This document shows, piece after piece, positions 35,260-44,042 of a DNA stretch of 64,000 nucleotides (its first letter is position 1; each line of letters begins with the position of its first letter). The stretch is from Bradyrhizobium liaoningense. Lineage in GTDB: Bacteria > Pseudomonadota > Alphaproteobacteria > Rhizobiales > Xanthobacteraceae. The position numbers were made by a program, and so were the translations under genes. The stretch lies in the NCBI RefSeq assembly GCF_018130825.1, contig NZ_JAFCJS010000002.1, positions 682,001-746,000 on the forward strand, read 5' to 3'. Under the pieces are notes generated by a model. It searched no databases. It was not told the origin of the DNA and saw nothing but the letters and a program-made list of their open reading frames with translations.

Positions 35260-36114
35260 TCACTGCACGCCGTAGCGGGCGAACGCGTCGGCGATCTTGA
35301 GGTCGATGAGCTTTGCTGCCGAGACGTCACGACCGCCACCGGCGTTGTCGCCCTGCCTGAGCCTGGCAAGTCCGCGTCCGTAGAGCGCGCTTGCCAGGTT
35401 CGGCGCCAGGCGCAGCGCCGAGTTGTAGTCGTCGATGGCCGCGGCGAATTGGCCCATCTTCAGGTGGATCAGTGCGCGTGAATCGTATGTCGCGGCATCG
35501 TTCGATCCCGACTGAATCACCTTGTCGCAGTCGTCGAGCCCGGCCTGCAGGTCGCCGATGATCGCCCGGGTCCAGCAGCGTCCGCTCCATGCCCACGTCA
35601 AATTCGGATCGAGGCGGATGGCCTCGTCGAAATCCCGCGCGGCCCGCTCATATTGATTCAGCTTCAGGTGGGCTTCGGCGCGGTTGGCGAAGGCGCTGGC
35701 ATAGTCCGGATTGAGCCTGATTGCCTCGTCGAAGGCCTTGACCGCGTCCTCATACGCCCCCTTCCTCAAATAAGCGACGCCGCGATTGTTGACCGGCTTG
35801 GCATAGCCTGTGGCGAGCTCGCTCGCCCGATTGAAGTCGCTGATCGCGCGGTCGTACTCCGCCGCGGCGGCATAGGCCTTGCCGCGATTGTTGTAAGCCA
35901 CAGCCAGCGACTCCGGCTTGGCATCACCGGAATTGATCAGCGCCGTACAGCCGGCGATCCGGACCTGGGCCGGAATGCTGTCCGGCCCGTTGCACTGCTC
36001 GATGCTCTGGAGGTGACTTTTCTTCTGCGGCTGCTGCGCGACCGCCGGCGAACCGAGCGACAACAGTACGAGAACGGGCGCGACACTGTCGATGATGGCG
36101 GCCCTGATCGTCAT
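35260..36114 (-). CDS. Exported TPR repeat protein
   Basis: A 284-residue periplasmic protein. A signal peptide (VAPVLVLLSLGSPAVAQQ) is followed by two cysteines (EQCNGP, AGCTAL) that may pair, then about six TPR units from residue 68: VAYNNRGKAYAAAAEYDRAI, VNNRGVAYLRKGAYEDAV, SAFANRAEAHLKLNQYERAA, and others through LYGRGLARLRQGD. TPRs mediate protein contacts. The FecR-domain gene ends 12 bases before its start, so they are one operon, and the product may assemble with FecR or the divergent surface protein. Confidence 0.87.
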   Translation of the reverse strand: MTIRAAIIDSVAPVLVLLSLGSPAVAQQPQKKSHLQSIEQCNGPDSIPAQVRIAGCTALINSGDAKPESLAVAYNNRGKAYAAAAEYDRAISDFNRASELATGYAKPVNNRGVAYLRKGAYEDAVKAFDEAIRLNPDYASAFANRAEAHLKLNQYERAARDFDEAIRLDPNLTWAWSGRCWTRAIIGDLQAGLDDCDKVIQSGSNDAATYDSRALIHLKMGQFAAAIDDYNSALRLAPNLASALYGRGLARLRQGDNAGGGRDVSAAKLIDLKIADAFARYGVQ

Positions 36115-36126
36115 GTCCGTGTCGCT

Positions 36127-36771
36127 TCAGCATCCTCTGCAGATGTTCGGCCTGGGACCACTCCCCTGCTCGGGCGCCGCAGCAGTGATGCGTTTCTTCA
36201 TCAATTTGCTCTTGCCCTCTTCGATGAGGGTCGAGAACCTGACCGCGCCGTCATCCGCAATTTCGATATGCGGCGTGGTGCCCCGGATTCCCATCGTTGC
36301 AACGGGCGTATCGACTTTCATATCGCCGCTCTTCGCGATCTGGCCGGCGACAAAAGTCGCCGTTCCCTTGGCCAGATTGAAGAACGTTGCGTTGGACTTG
36401 CCGTCCGGCTCGTACACGTACTCGTCCAGGGCCATGCGCGCGTTGCTCGACAGATTGAACGACGAGCCATCGCTGAAATTGATGCTGACCCGGCTGTCCG
36501 CCCCGGTTCGCACCACGTCGCGCAGATAGACGGTATCGCCGACCTTGGTTTGCGCGGCCGGATCGCCGAGCTTCGCCTGGACGACGACCGCACCTGCATG
36601 CTCGATCGAGACCGAACCTGTAACGGCGACGACCTTGCCGATGGGTTTCGGCACAACGTCCTCAGGGCCGCGTGTCGCGGGATTGACTTGAGCCTGCGCC
36701 GGCGCAGCGAGAACGCTCGCCGATGCCCAAAAGAAGCCAGTCACCAAAACCGCAATCGTATGCCTGCACAT
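36127..36771 (-). CDS. Exported FecR-domain protein
   Basis: A 214-residue protein. The start at 36771 (MCRHTIAVLV) has GGAAAGGG upstream and opens a signal peptide ending in ASASVLAAPAQAQ; the frame extends 39 codons further but without a ribosome site. The FecR-like domain runs from about 40 to 190: GKVVAVTGSVSIEHAG, VGDTVYLRDVVRTGADSRVSINFSDGSSFNLSSNARM, FNLAKGTATFVAGQI and VDTPVATMGIRGTTPHI. Such periplasmic domains occur in proteins linked to surface structures and signalling. It precedes the TPR gene and faces the FecR-VCBS-RTX protein, which carries a related domain. Confidence 0.85.
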   Translation of the reverse strand: MCRHTIAVLVTGFFWASASVLAAPAQAQVNPATRGPEDVVPKPIGKVVAVTGSVSIEHAGAVVVQAKLGDPAAQTKVGDTVYLRDVVRTGADSRVSINFSDGSSFNLSSNARMALDEYVYEPDGKSNATFFNLAKGTATFVAGQIAKSGDMKVDTPVATMGIRGTTPHIEIADDGAVRFSTLIEEGKSKLMKKRITAAAPEQGSGPRPNICRGC

Positions 36772-37200
36772 GACCCGCCCTTTCCGAGAAGATCTGCGTG
36801 GCGCTTGATGGGAGCTATGTGAGCTTCGACCAAGCTCGCGTGCATTGTTAATATCTACAACCTGGATCGGTCCTGACGGACCCGTCATCCAGAAAAAGCA
36901 ATTCTGCCGTGCTTAATCTTAGGCCCAAGCCGTTTGCCTGGCCAGCGAAAGTGAGCTAGATGTTGCATAGCTCGACCGTCAACTTCTTGAGAGCGCAAAT
37001 TGTAAGCGCGGAGAGGCATCTCCGCTGAACCTGCCACCACCTTGGCTATACCTATAAAGTTCGCATTTCATACCAGACGTTTTCGGCGTGCAGGCCTGGG
37101 GTTGCTAACGCCAAAAATTGCGCCCGCGGCGTAGCAATACCGACAAGAAGACCGCGGCACCGCGCCGAGCCGGAATTGTTCGGCGCGCGAGGCCACGGCT
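36772..37200. other. 429-base divergent regulatory region between two FecR-domain genes
   Basis: No convincing gene is present. Besides the promoters of both flanking genes it holds a GCGGAGA/TCTCCGC hairpin at 37008-37025, a TATA-rich stretch near 37044-37058 that could be a promoter core, and the hairpin next to the surface-protein start listed separately. The region is AT-richer than the flanks. Confidence 0.5.
37161..37192 (+). promoter_or_regulatory. Hairpin abutting the ribosome site of the surface protein
   Basis: CGCGCCGA (37161-37168) and TCGGCGCG (37180-37187) can pair with an 11-base loop. The only ribosome site, GAGG at 37189-37192, starts directly beside the stem, eight bases before ATG 37201. 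Stem formation could reduce initiation. Confidence 0.45.
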
Positions 37201-40200
37201 ATGTCAGTTGCGTTTGGCGTTGGATCCCAGAACGGGGTCACCAAGACTTTTCCCCTCCAGATCATCGGCATCGTTCAAAGCACGTTGGGATACATAACCC
37301 TCACGCGCGATGACGGCCCGCCCACGCAGGTCAGCATTGGCGACCTTGTCTGCCGCCATGACGTAATCGAAACGGCTGCGGATGCGCAGATCGGGATCCG
37401 GCTGCTCGACGACACCATCTTCAATGTCGCCAGCGGAGCTCGCGTCGAACTGCGCGAGTTCGCTTGCGACTCCGACTGCACCTCGCGTTCGACGATCGTC
37501 GCGGTCACCAGCGGAAGCTTTGCGTTCGCGGCCGGTCGGCTGGCAAACAGCGGCACCCTGACGGTCGACACGCCCCTCGGCAGCGTTCGCGGCCGCTCGC
37601 ATGCGACCGGCTTCGGCATCCTGACGATGGCGGCGCTGACTTTCTCGATGGTGAAAGAAGCACAAGGCTCGGACCCCGACGCCACGTTTCTCGACAGCGA
37701 TACGCTCACTTACAAGGACCTTCAACACGGCGCCTTCGAGCTCATCACCAAGGAGCGCGTACCGCGGCACATCATCGTCGATGATCCAGGCGAAACCGTC
37801 ATCCTGAACAGGATCGGCTCCTCGGTCAGCGTGAATCAGGTTACCAACAGCGCTGCTCGCATGGAGGAGCTGCACGCAGCCCAACAGGACGTGCTCGCCA
37901 ATCTCACGCGCGGCCCGACGGGATCCAGTACGCCACCTGGCGTCATCGCCCCCTCGCTGCAGCACATCAACTTCAACTCGGATAACGCGCCGGCGCCGCT
38001 GAACCTGCTTCCGGCACTGTCGCCGGCCGACATACCCTTGATCGTACGTCCGCCGCCGTCACTGAACGTGCCGGGCGGGCCCACCGAAATCGACACGATC
38101 GCATTCGACGACACGTTCACCGCGACAACCGGCACTTTCACCGCCAGCAGCCCGCTCAATTCCCCCCTCACCTACGGTCTCAGCGGCGGGACGGCGGGCA
38201 CCACGGTCCTGGACGGACAGACCTACGATCTCTCGCAGACCGGTGCGTATGGCACCCTCTATCTCAACAGCGCATCCGGCGCCTACACTTTTGTTCCGAA
38301 CGCGGATGCAATCAATGCCCTGTCGTCGCCGACGACCATGGGCTTCATCATCACGGTCTCGGACGGCGAGTTCTCGACGAGCCGAACCTTCGTCGTCAAC
38401 ATCCACGGCGTCAACGACACCGCCATCATCTCCGGCAACGCCGCCGGCGCAGTGGTGGAGGCCGGCGGCGTCGCCAATTCGGCGCCGGGCACGCCGAGTG
38501 CAACCGGAACGCTGACAGACGCCGACGTCGACAATCCGCCCAACACCTTCACGACGGTCAGCTCGCCGACCAGGAGCGCGGGCGGCTACGGCACGTTCAC
38601 GATGACAACCGGCGGCGTGTGGACCTACACGCTCGACGACAGCAGCGGTACAGTGCAGTCGCTGAATGCCGGCGATACGCTGATCGATCGGTTCACCGTG
38701 ACCACGATCGACGGCACCCCGCAGCTGGTGACGATCACGATCAACGGCACGAACGACGCCGCAATCATCTCGGGGACTGCGACCGGTTCCGTCGTCGAGG
38801 CGGGCGGCACTTCGCCCGGCACGCCGGTCGCGACGGGCACGCTTCTCGCAGCGGATGTCGACAACCCCGCCAACACGTTCGCGGCGGTCAATACGCCGAC
38901 GGCAAGCGCGCACAGCTATGGCAGCTTCACCATCACCACGGCGGGCGTGTGGACCTACACGCTGGACAATAACAGTACCGCTGTGCAGGCGCTCAACAAT
39001 GGCACCACGCTGACAGACAGCTTCACGGTGACCTCGGCCGACGGCACCGCACAGACAGTGACGATCACCATCAACGGCAGCAACGATGGGGCGGTCATTT
39101 CCGGAACGACGAGCGGCTCGGTGATCGAGGCCGGAGGTGTCGCCAATGGTACGCCCGGTACGCCGACCGCGACCGGCACGCTGACCGATCTCGATCCTGA
39201 CAATGCGTCCAACACCTTCACCCCGGTCACCGCGCCTAGGACAAGCGAGGGCGGCTTCGGCACCTTCACGATGGCGGCGCTGGGCGCGTGGACCTACACG
39301 CTCGACAACGGCAACAGCACGGTACAGGCGCTCAATGTCGGCGATACGCTGCACGATCAGTTCACCGTGACCACGGTCGACGGCACGCCGCAGCTGGTGT
39401 CGATCACGATCAACGGCACGAACGACGCCGCTCTGATTTCCGGAACGACGACGGGTTCGGTGCTCGAAGCCGGCGGCATCGCCTCCGGAACGCCAATCGC
39501 GACCGGCACGCTCACCGATACCGACCTCGACAATCCGGCCAACACGTTCACGGCGGTGACCTCGCCCACGGTCAGCGACGGCGGCTACGGCACTTTCACG
39601 ATGACCGCGTCCGGGCTTTGGACTTATAGGCTCGACAACAACAACGCCGTGGTCGACGCGCTGGATGTCGGCGACACGCTCACCGATCATTTCACGGTGA
39701 CGTCGATCGACGGCACCACGCAAGAGGTGACGATCGCCATCCATGGCGCCAGCGACGCCGACCCCAACGACTTCGATAATCTGGCGACGGGATCAACCGT
39801 CGTCTCCGATCCCCCGTTCGTCTACGGCACGCCTGGACACGACAGCGTCGCCGGTGGCGGCAGCGTTCCCCAGATCGTCTATGGCGGCGCCGGCGACGAC
39901 ACCCTGAACGGAACCGGCGTGAACGACACCATCTTCGGCGGATCCGGCAACGATACGATCAAGGGCAACAACGGGGCCGACGTCATCTACGGCGGCTCCG
40001 GGCAAGACACCATCGACGGCAGCAACGAGAACGACACCATCATCGGCGGCTTCGGAGCGGACAAGCTCACGGGCAGCAACGGCGATGACGTCTTCGTCTA
40101 TCTGTCGGCGGTCGATTCCAGGGCCGGCCAGTTCGATACGATCACCGATTTCAGATCGGGAAGCGACAAGATCGATTTGACGGCGATCGGCGCGCTCGGA

Positions 40201-41292
40201 TTCGTGATCCTGGCATTGAGCTCGACAAACTCGTCCGTGCCGCCGCACACCATCGCCTGGATCTACGACAGCTCAGCCAACGAAACCATCGTGTATGTCA
40301 ATCCGACCGATCAAATCCTCCAGATCGGCGATTCCAGCCTGCTGGAAGTTCATCTCCAGGGCGTCGCGACCATCGATTCCTCGGACTTCATCGTGGATCA
40401 AGCCGCGGCACCGGTCCAGGCGGTGAGCGACACAATCGATCCGGCCGCCGCCACGCAAGGCGACGCGACGATCATGACATCAAGCACCTCCGACGCCTCC
40501 ACTGAGGCGACGGATAATAGCGGCTCTGTTTCGTTGGACGGAAGCTCGACCGCAATCGATGTGAGCTATCCCTTCGATATCGAGCGGGATCACAGCGTGT
40601 GGAGCCACGAGATCATTGCTTCCGCCACGGACGAGACTGCAACACTCTCCGGCCTCTCGGAACCGAAAATCCATTCGCTATCGATGGAGCCCGTCAAATT
40701 TGTCTTCGAACCGCCCCGGACCGACGACAGCATCCATGCAAACGGAATCGGCACAACCGGTACGACGGAGCAAAATCATGCCGTCGCTTTCAGCATGACG
40801 GATGCGCTCGTTGCCATCGACCAGCATCCAGACAACGGCAAGGCTGCCGAGGCTCATGGCCATGCAAGCCTCGCCGATACCGCCAGTGCGCTTCTTGATA
40901 TCGCCTCACAGAAAGGCCTCGGGAACGGCGGCAACCCTCATTCGAATCAATCTCAAGACAGCAAACACAGTCATGCTTCGATGGAGACGCCCGACAAGCC
41001 CAATGGCCAACCTCATTCTGCGGCAGACGACACGCACGGTCCACACGGAAACGCGCAGGGCCATTCGTCAGGACCGGGCGATTCCTTCAACTTCGTGAAT
41101 CCGGCGATCGAGAAGTCGAGCATCGCATTTGTGGACGATCTCCCGACGCCGCCCGATCATCATGAAGGCGTGGCACATGCCTACGGACATGGTGGCGCCA
41201 CGGCAGCGGGCGAGGTCCCGCAGCTGGATGATGTCGCTCACGGCATGGGCGGCTCAGGCGGGTCTCATGGGCAGCACGATCTCCTGGTGTGA
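37201..41292 (+). CDS. FecR-VCBS-RTX surface protein (probable type I secretion substrate)
   Basis: A 1363-residue protein with no N-terminal signal peptide. Residues about 15-150 form a FecR-like domain (GDLVCRHDVIETAADAQIGIRLLDDTIFNVASGARVEL region and TLTVDTPLGSVRGRSH), then a linker. A VCBS-type domain (about 300-404) is followed by four tandem VCBS repeats starting near 405, 518, 628 and 741. Residues about 876-965 are RTX-type calcium-binding nonapeptides (GGAGDDTLNG, GGSGNDTIKGN, GGSGQDTIDGS), ending in DDVFVYLSAVD and FDTITDFRSGSDKIDL. The tail from about 1200 is rich in His, Gly and Asp. The make-up implies export by a type I system as a large adhesin, or a biofilm matrix protein; no ABC exporter genes are in the window. 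Confidence 0.92.
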   Translation: MSVAFGVGSQNGVTKTFPLQIIGIVQSTLGYITLTRDDGPPTQVSIGDLVCRHDVIETAADAQIGIRLLDDTIFNVASGARVELREFACDSDCTSRSTIVAVTSGSFAFAAGRLANSGTLTVDTPLGSVRGRSHATGFGILTMAALTFSMVKEAQGSDPDATFLDSDTLTYKDLQHGAFELITKERVPRHIIVDDPGETVILNRIGSSVSVNQVTNSAARMEELHAAQQDVLANLTRGPTGSSTPPGVIAPSLQHINFNSDNAPAPLNLLPALSPADIPLIVRPPPSLNVPGGPTEIDTIAFDDTFTATTGTFTASSPLNSPLTYGLSGGTAGTTVLDGQTYDLSQTGAYGTLYLNSASGAYTFVPNADAINALSSPTTMGFIITVSDGEFSTSRTFVVNIHGVNDTAIISGNAAGAVVEAGGVANSAPGTPSATGTLTDADVDNPPNTFTTVSSPTRSAGGYGTFTMTTGGVWTYTLDDSSGTVQSLNAGDTLIDRFTVTTIDGTPQLVTITINGTNDAAIISGTATGSVVEAGGTSPGTPVATGTLLAADVDNPANTFAAVNTPTASAHSYGSFTITTAGVWTYTLDNNSTAVQALNNGTTLTDSFTVTSADGTAQTVTITINGSNDGAVISGTTSGSVIEAGGVANGTPGTPTATGTLTDLDPDNASNTFTPVTAPRTSEGGFGTFTMAALGAWTYTLDNGNSTVQALNVGDTLHDQFTVTTVDGTPQLVSITINGTNDAALISGTTTGSVLEAGGIASGTPIATGTLTDTDLDNPANTFTAVTSPTVSDGGYGTFTMTASGLWTYRLDNNNAVVDALDVGDTLTDHFTVTSIDGTTQEVTIAIHGASDADPNDFDNLATGSTVVSDPPFVYGTPGHDSVAGGGSVPQIVYGGAGDDTLNGTGVNDTIFGGSGNDTIKGNNGADVIYGGSGQDTIDGSNENDTIIGGFGADKLTGSNGDDVFVYLSAVDSRAGQFDTITDFRSGSDKIDLTAIGALGFVILALSSTNSSVPPHTIAWIYDSSANETIVYVNPTDQILQIGDSSLLEVHLQGVATIDSSDFIVDQAAAPVQAVSDTIDPAAATQGDATIMTSSTSDASTEATDNSGSVSLDGSSTAIDVSYPFDIERDHSVWSHEIIASATDETATLSGLSEPKIHSLSMEPVKFVFEPPRTDDSIHANGIGTTGTTEQNHAVAFSMTDALVAIDQHPDNGKAAEAHGHASLADTASALLDIASQKGLGNGGNPHSNQSQDSKHSHASMETPDKPNGQPHSAADDTHGPHGNAQGHSSGPGDSFNFVNPAIEKSSIAFVDDLPTPPDHHEGVAHAYGHGGATAAGEVPQLDDVAHGMGGSGGSHGQHDLLV
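38413..39760 (+). repeat. Four tandem VCBS coding repeats
   Basis: Units of about 330-340 bases recur with clear similarity, e.g. the coding phrases for NDAAIISGTATGSVVEAGG and GVWTYTLDD. Spacing of about 110-113 codons fits VCBS domains. They diverge enough to be selected protein repeats and not a recent DNA amplification. Confidence 0.85.
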
Positions 41293-41319
41293 GCTCGATC
41301 TGCTGAGACCGCTCTTGCT

Positions 41320-42258
41320 CTACTTCCGCCCGGAGTGCGGCGGTGTCGCCATCGCGGCGGCAGGCTCCGGCGGCGCCAGATGGCGCGGGACGATGATGGT
41401 CTGGCCCGGGGTGAGCTGCGCGTTCTCTGCAAGCGAATTGCTCTGCGCGAGCGTCCACAGCGGCACGCGATTGGCTGCGGCGATGCTTTCCATGGTGTCG
41501 CCGCGGCGCACCGGCACCCGCACGCCGCTGTCCCACAGTTCGACCAGCGTATCCGCAGGCACGAGATAGCGCAGCGGCACGGCATCGGCCTGGGTCTGCG
41601 GCGGAATGCGCGGCAGCTGCGTCACCATCTCGACGATCTGACGATGGATGTCGTCGGACTTCTCGATGTTGATGTGCGAGACACGGCTGTTTTCCTTCAG
41701 GTCGTAGCTCGCGTAATGGCCGCGATAGCCGGGCACCGCCACGACGTCGCCGCCACCGAGCACGCTGTCGGACAGGAAGATGTTGATGAAGCGCTCGACA
41801 TTGAGCGGCACGTCGCCGGTCGCGTGCGCGGGATCGATGGCGATCACCAGGCTGATCGGGATGTTCTCCTTGGCCGCCATCTCGGAGATGACGACCGAGC
41901 ACAGCCCGCCCATCGAATGGCCGATCAGCACGATGGGCGCCGGGCTCTCCTTGTAGCTGGCGATGGCGCGGTTACCGATCAGCCGGCAGATCGTGAATTC
42001 ATAAACGTCGGCCGCGAAGCCTGCCTGCGTCAGTTTCTCGCTGAGCCGGTCCATGCCGGTCGAGAAGATCGGCCCCATGGCACCGCGGAACAGGTAGATT
42101 TTCGGCGGCGGCAGCGGCTCGGCGGGCGGCGCGGGAGGCGGCGCTGTGGCCGTCACGGCCGGGCGCTTCGACTTGGCCGGTGAGGCCACAGCCATGCCGT
42201 TGCCCAAGGCGAGCAGCGCCACCGCTGCCAGCACGACTAGCCGCCTCAAATCAATCAT
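41320..42258 (-). CDS. Exported lipase-like GHSMGG protein with LysM domain
   Basis: A 312-residue protein. From ATG 42258 a signal peptide (LVVLAAVALLALGNGMAVA) leads into a Pro-rich linker, then an alpha/beta-hydrolase-like core with IYLFRGAMGPIFSTGMDRLSEKL and the nucleophile elbow VLIGHSMGG (Ser about 128). A LysM peptidoglycan-binding domain occupies about 236-300 (VPVRRGDTMESIAAANRVPL, NSLAENAQLTPGQTIIVP). Lipase-like core plus LysM suggests a cell-wall-bound esterase. It is clearly related to the 47063-47779 product. It lies convergent with the surface protein (27 bases between stops). Confidence 0.83.
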   Translation of the reverse strand: MIDLRRLVVLAAVALLALGNGMAVASPAKSKRPAVTATAPPPAPPAEPLPPPKIYLFRGAMGPIFSTGMDRLSEKLTQAGFAADVYEFTICRLIGNRAIASYKESPAPIVLIGHSMGGLCSVVISEMAAKENIPISLVIAIDPAHATGDVPLNVERFINIFLSDSVLGGGDVVAVPGYRGHYASYDLKENSRVSHINIEKSDDIHRQIVEMVTQLPRIPPQTQADAVPLRYLVPADTLVELWDSGVRVPVRRGDTMESIAAANRVPLWTLAQSNSLAENAQLTPGQTIIVPRHLAPPEPAAAMATPPHSGRK

Positions 42259-42399
42259 CAGTCCAGCAGTCCCACCACGGGAGGCAAGAGCCTCTCCCAA
42301 ACCGGCTTAGTGACGACCGATTGGGTGGTTTTTGGGGCACGGGAACCGGGGCGCGACGCACCGCCGCGCGCATCAAGGCTCCGTGACCGGATCGGCCCG

Positions 42400-43020
42400 T
42401 CACTGCCTGTCCTTGAGCCGGCTGCGATGTGCGGCCTGCTTGGCGCGATTGCCGCAGACCGCCATGATGCACCACCGCCGTGCGCGCCTGCGGGTATGGT
42501 CGGCGAACAGCATCGTGCAGTTATGGCCTTCGCACGCCTTCACATCGGTGAAGTCTTCCTCGCAGACGAACTTCGCCATGGCTTCGCCGACGGGCAGCAG
42601 CAGGGACTCCGGTGATCGCCAGCGCCGTTTCATCCGCAGCGCGAGGCCACGATCGCTGTCGTCCTGCCGCGCTTCGATATGGCTGAACATTTCGTCTTGT
42701 TGCAAAATGCTGTTCAGCGGACCGAGCTCCTCCAGAGCGCTCGGGCCAAGCGGTCGGCCCGCATGCTCCAGAACAAAGCCCCTGAACCACTCGCGCAACG
42801 CGCGGGCCTTACCGGCGACCTTGTCGAGCTCGCCGGGCTTTGCCTGCGCCCTCAACGCGTTCAGCTCCTCCGCGGGCACCAATTTCGCCTGCGACAGCCA
42901 GTCGATCAGGCCATCGCCATCGTCGATCCAGTCGACAGGCATATCGACTGGCGTTGCGACCGAGTTGAGGAAATCGAGGCCGAGCGAGTCGGCGATGAAC
43001 ATGGCGAGCGGTCTGTCCAT
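42400..43020 (-). CDS. CGNR zinc-finger transcriptional regulator (ABATE domain)
   Basis: A 206-residue stress-type regulator. An N-terminal ABATE domain (about 8-135: FIADSLGLDFLNSVAT) precedes the CGNR zinc finger (about 155-195) with four metal ligands, KACEGHNC (C-x4-C) and WCIMAVCGNR (C-x4-C). Family members bind DNA through this finger. The gene is divergent from an alpha/beta hydrolase; the 128-base gap holds symmetric GTTAC/GTAAC motifs, most simply explained as its operators, so it probably controls itself and the hydrolase. Confidence 0.88.
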   Translation of the reverse strand: MDRPLAMFIADSLGLDFLNSVATPVDMPVDWIDDGDGLIDWLSQAKLVPAEELNALRAQAKPGELDKVAGKARALREWFRGFVLEHAGRPLGPSALEELGPLNSILQQDEMFSHIEARQDDSDRGLALRMKRRWRSPESLLLPVGEAMAKFVCEEDFTDVKACEGHNCTMLFADHTRRRARRWCIMAVCGNRAKQAAHRSRLKDRQ

Positions 43021-43046
43021 GAACGGTCCTTGGCCGTCGAAGCAAC

Positions 43047-43128
43047 GTTACCTTAGTAACCACTAAAAAGCCTATTGACAAGTTACTCAGGGGATACGTA
43101 ACCTAATTATAGGCTCTAGACAGGTTAC
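43047..43128. promoter_or_regulatory. GTTAC/GTAAC operator cluster and promoter of the alpha/beta hydrolase
   Basis: GTTAC-CTTA-GTAAC at 43047-43060 is a perfect inverted repeat. A second pair, GTTAC at 43082-43086 and GTAAC at 43098-43102, lies beyond it, and a further GTTAC at 43124-43128. A TTGACA hexamer at 43075-43080 with TAACCT at 43099-43104 (spacer 18) is a promoter candidate towards the hydrolase, overlapped by the second pair. Confidence 0.6.
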
Positions 43129-43148
43129 TATCAGCAATGGAGACGGGC

Positions 43149-44000
43149 ATGACCCCGACCACGTACCGCACCGCCGACGTCGATGGCTTCAAGGTGTTCT
43201 ATCGCGAGGCCGGCCCCAGAGGAGCGCCGAAGCTGCTGCTGCTCCATGGCTTCCCCAGCGCCGGCCACATGTTCCGTGACCTGATCCCGCTGCTTGCCGA
43301 CAAATTCCACATCGTCGCGCCGGACCTTCCCGGCTTCGGCCAGTCCGACATGCCTTCGCGCGAAAGCTTCCGCTACACCTTCGACAATTTCGCACAGGTG
43401 ATCGAGCGCTTCACCGAAGTGATCGGCTTCGATCGCTTCGCGATCTACGTCTTCGACTACGGCGCGCCGACCGGCTTCCGGCTCGCGCTGCGTCACCCCG
43501 AGCGGATCACCGCGATCATCTCGCAGAACGGCAACGCCTATGAGGACGGGCTCAGCGACGGATGGTCTCCGATCAAGGCCTATTGGCAGGATCCCTCGCC
43601 CGCCAACCGCGAGGCGCTGCGGGCCTTCCTCACACCGGAGGCGACGCGCTGGCAGTATACCCATGGCGTTCCCGATCCGACGACCGTGTCGCCGGACGGA
43701 CAGAACCTCGACAATTTCTATCTGGCGCGTCCGGGCTCGGACGACGTGCAGCTCGACCTGTTCGGCGACTACAAGAGCAACGTCGCGCTCTATCCGTCAT
43801 TCCAGGAGTATTTCCGTAACCGCAAGCCGCCGTTCCTCGCGGTCTGGGGCAAGAACGATCCGTTCTTCATTCCGCCCGGCGCCGAAGCGTTCAAGCGCGA
43901 CAATCCCAATGCGGTGGTGCAGTTCTTCGACACCGGTCATTTCGCGCTCGAGACGCATGCGCGCCAAATCGCAGAGAGCATTCGCGCGTTCCTGAAGTGA
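43149..44000 (+). CDS. Alpha/beta hydrolase, epoxide hydrolase/haloalkane dehalogenase-like
   Basis: A 283-residue hydrolase. The ATG at 43149 has GGAG six bases upstream, better than the ATG at 43137. The oxyanion motif is LLLHGFPSAGHMFRDLIP; the nucleophile elbow reads YVFDYGAPTG, where Asp takes the position of Ser, as in epoxide hydrolases and haloalkane dehalogenases; the acid and His regions are LAVWGKNDPFF and DTGHFALE. The substrate is probably an epoxide or a halogenated or ester-like compound (inference). Likely regulated by the divergent CGNR protein. Confidence 0.9.
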   Translation: MTPTTYRTADVDGFKVFYREAGPRGAPKLLLLHGFPSAGHMFRDLIPLLADKFHIVAPDLPGFGQSDMPSRESFRYTFDNFAQVIERFTEVIGFDRFAIYVFDYGAPTGFRLALRHPERITAIISQNGNAYEDGLSDGWSPIKAYWQDPSPANREALRAFLTPEATRWQYTHGVPDPTTVSPDGQNLDNFYLARPGSDDVQLDLFGDYKSNVALYPSFQEYFRNRKPPFLAVWGKNDPFFIPPGAEAFKRDNPNAVVQFFDTGHFALETHARQIAESIRAFLK

Positions 44001-44005
44001 CGTGA

Positions 44006-44032
44006 GCTGTGGCGATCGTCGATTGCCACAGC
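44006..44032. terminator. Possible two-way terminator between hydrolase and MarR genes
   Basis: GCTGTGGC and GCCACAGC form a perfect 8-base stem with an 11-base loop, just past the hydrolase stop and before the convergent marR stop. There is no T run, so this is a weak terminator at best. Confidence 0.4.
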
Positions 44033-44042
44033 GCGCGCCGGC

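Noticed and set aside
38059..39744. Minus-strand frame of 561 codons across the VCBS repeats
   Set aside because: Repetitive coding DNA and high GC create long antisense frames; its Arg/Gly/Asp-rich product is an artefact.
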